A stretch of 6,861 nucleotides of DNA, from NCBI GenBank assembly GCA_021795795.1, contig JAJYPA010000451.1, positions 1 through 6,861 on the forward strand, read 5' to 3'. A program made the position numbers and the translations under genes. Below are positions 6,036-6,861 of the stretch, piece after piece. The stretch's first letter is position 1, and each line of letters starts with the position of its first letter. The notes beneath the pieces were generated by a model. It saw only the letters and a program-made list of their open reading frames with translations. It was not told the DNA's origin and did not search any database. Source of the stretch: Pseudomonadota bacterium (GTDB lineage: Bacteria; Pseudomonadota; Gammaproteobacteria; Halothiobacillales; Halothiobacillaceae).

Positions 6036-6232
6036 ATGTTGACTTGGAGGCGGGAGTATCAAGCCGCACGTATCGCCGCGCTGACTGCCTGCGCCTCAGG
6101 GGAATCCTGGCCGGAATGGGATGACGGCATGCAATTCATTGATGATCAATGGGTCGTGGAGGGAGATTACGAAGTTCAGTGTCGTTTGCCCCTACCAGCG
6201 GACATTCAAATCCGCCACTGGCTGGCTCTTAA
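6036..6232 (+). CDS. Hypothetical protein fragment, truncated by the IS21 end
   Basis: From the ATG at 6036 the frame reads MLTWRREYQAARIAALTACA and continues with EWDDGMQFIDDQWVVEGDYE and LPLPADIQIRHWLALNVYSG. Composition looks protein-like (varied, Trp- and acid-rich, no low complexity), but I do not recognise the family. About 66 codons precede the place where IS21 terminal sequence begins; the frame then runs through IS21 to 6335. No clear Shine-Dalgarno is visible, and the overlapping plus frame ending at 6124 is an alternative. It is probably the interrupted remainder of a larger gene, or spurious. Confidence 0.3.
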
Positions 6233-6555
6233 TGTGTATTCCGGCGATCGTGGACACCCCCGAAAAGCGTACATTCTGGTCACCGCCATTTCATGCTCAG
6301 GTGGTCACGATGGGTCAACTTTTGGTATTTCGTGAGTGTCGCGACGACAACGCAGGGAGTCTCCCTTCAAATCCAATCGGTGGGCACTTTGCAGCAGCCG
6401 GTCCAGTACCGCATCGGCCACGGTGGGCTCGCCCAGATATTCGTGCCAATGATTCACCGGGAGTTGGCTGGTAATTAGCGTGGCTCGTTGGTTCACCCGG
6501 TCATCAATGATCTTCAATAAATCTCGAACGTCTTCCCCGTTCATGGGGGCAAGTT
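6233..6555 (-). mobile_element. IS21-family element remnant (istB end plus terminal region)
   Basis: The segment contains the 3' end of istB and, beyond it, the terminal DNA of an IS21-type element. Related degenerate repeats (TTCCGGCGATCGTGGACAC at 6239-6257, TTCTGGTCACCGCCATTTC at 6274-6292 and a TCAGGTGGTCACGATGGG block at 6297-6314) resemble the multiple transposase-binding repeats found inside IS21 ends. The outer border is placed near the TG at 6233 by appearance only. The inner border near 6555 is where IS3-type sequence starts. istA and most of istB are missing, so the element is dead. Confidence 0.7.
6305..6555 (-). pseudogene. istB: IS21 helper ATPase IstB, C-terminal fragment
   Basis: The minus-strand frame reads [59 protein letters not shown] and ends KVDPS plus a stop. 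The [18 protein letters not shown] and [15 protein letters not shown] blocks are the C-terminal third of IstB, the AAA+ ATPase assisting IstA (full length about 250 residues). The Walker A and B part is lost at the junction with an IS3 fragment near 6555. The apparent ATG at 6544 is internal. Not functional. Confidence 0.88.
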
Positions 6556-6561
6556 CGGCTA

Positions 6562-6687
6562 CTGCACGGTTTTATGTATCTGGTGGCCATCATGGACTGG
6601 TACAGCCGCAAGGTATTGAGCTGGCGGATTAGAGTAATACCATGGAGGCGGAGTTCTGTGTAGCCTGCCTGGAAGAGGCTCTGCAAC
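6562..6687 (+). pseudogene. IS3-family DDE transposase (OrfB) fragment, frameshifted
   Basis: The plus strand encodes [22 protein letters not shown] in one frame. After a shift near 6630 it continues as SNTMEAEFCVACLEEALQ, together matching the rve integrase core of IS3 OrfB. Only about 42 codons remain. The left side abuts the istB remnant and the right side is cut at 6687/6688 by the end of an IS66-type element. Non-functional. Confidence 0.82.
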
Positions 6688-6861
6688 GTAAGCGGTAACT
6701 GAGCGGCGTTGTATCGCGGATTTTTCAGGTGTGCAGAATGGTCTCCCAGGATATGGACTGAGGAGATCATGGGTGATGGCATCACAGACACAGAGGAAGT
6801 ACCAGCGGCGCAGTGCCGCAGAGTGGCGGGCGTTATTGGATGCACAGGCGACAAGCGGTCT
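6688..6861 (+). mobile_element. IS66-family element, left end (continues beyond the window)
   Basis: The IS3 coding sequence breaks exactly at GTAAGCGGTAACTGAGCGGC (6688-6707); IS66 termini characteristically begin GTAA. About 90 bp later the first accessory gene of an IS66 element starts in the same direction. IS66 elements usually duplicate 8 bp of target, so TCTGCAAC (6680-6687) should recur at the far end outside this window. Whether this copy is complete cannot be seen. Confidence 0.75.
6776..6861 (+). CDS. tnpA: IS66 accessory protein TnpA, N-terminal part (runs off the window)
   Basis: From the ATG at 6776 the frame reads MASQTQRKYQRRSAAEWRAL followed by LDAQATSGL to the edge. This is the start of the small IS66 OrfA/TnpA protein, whose N-terminus has an RRS-x-W-R pattern followed by a helix-turn-helix-like SGL... 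segment. GAGGAG lies about 10 nt upstream. The protein is normally around 100-150 residues and is the first gene of the tnpA-tnpB-tnpC operon; about 28 residues are visible. No defect appears in this part. Confidence 0.8.
   Translation, partial: MASQTQRKYQRRSAAEWRALLDAQATSG

Noticed and set aside
5621..6037. 138-codon minus-strand gene upstream of the permease
   Set aside because: No recognisable motif, it overlaps the NtrC sites, and an equally long open frame exists on the other strand.
6137..6151. CATTGAT-G-ATCAATG palindrome as a regulator operator
   Set aside because: Perfect 7-bp arms, but it lies inside an open frame with no promoter or start nearby, so it is probably coincidence.
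6504..6854. 116-codon minus-strand open frame (also other long shadow frames at 4757-5053 and 1760-2161)
   Set aside because: They lie opposite recognisable coding sequence or IS remnants, have no family motif and no ribosome site; they are antisense shadows.
1..6861. CRISPR array, tRNA, rRNA or riboswitch
   Set aside because: No regularly spaced direct repeats, no cloverleaf with a CCA or T-loop pattern, and no known riboswitch core were found on either strand by eye.

Overview
The window looks like an accessory, insertion-sequence-scarred stretch of a proteobacterial chromosome or plasmid (gamma- or beta-type; this rests only on the IS families and protein flavour, so the genus is not claimed). 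Its theme is nitrogen scavenging from small cyclic amides, imides and ureides.

Layout. At 3-704 (+) lies the C-terminal third of an allophanate hydrolase (AtzF-like), cut by the window edge. Convergent to it, 846-1730 (-) is an intact polysaccharide-deacetylase-fold enzyme of the HpPgdA/cyclic imide hydrolase type. Directly upstream on the same strand, about 1745-2404 (-) is a decayed amidase-signature enzyme with an in-frame stop, a frameshift and no catalytic N-terminal half. The lost part is replaced by the first ~62 codons of an IS66 transposase (2405-2591). Region 2665-2940 is a ~275 bp relic of an IS200/IS605 element: terminal hairpins enclose a tnpA reduced to its two ends. Then come two intact, clearly more AT-rich genes on the minus strand: a PuuE-like deacetylase-fold protein (3006-3890) and, upstream of it, an NCS1-family nucleobase/hydantoin/allantoin-type transporter (4027-5517).

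The best regulatory signal lies upstream of the transporter. There is a sigma-54 -24/-12 promoter (5555-5570) and a perfect NtrC-type dyad TGCACC-N5-GGTGCA (5644-5660), centred about 108 bp upstream of the predicted start site. A weaker second half-site lies about 31 bp further out. This is the classical arrangement of nitrogen-starvation promoters such as glnAp2, and it ties the transporter, and probably the downstream PuuE-like gene, to nitrogen limitation.

From 5692 to 6232 I recognise no gene, although open frames exist. From 6233 to the end is a nested IS scar: an IS21 end with the C-terminus of istB (-), a frameshifted fragment of an IS3-family DDE transposase (+), and the left end of an IS66-family element with the start of its first gene (+), which runs off the window.

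Proposed working model (inference): the NCS1 permease imports a cyclic amide or ureide, the two deacetylase-fold enzymes open rings, the amidase (now broken) would have processed a linear amide, and allophanate hydrolase would release ammonia and CO2 from a terminal allophanate. Mobile elements have since eroded and rearranged the cluster.
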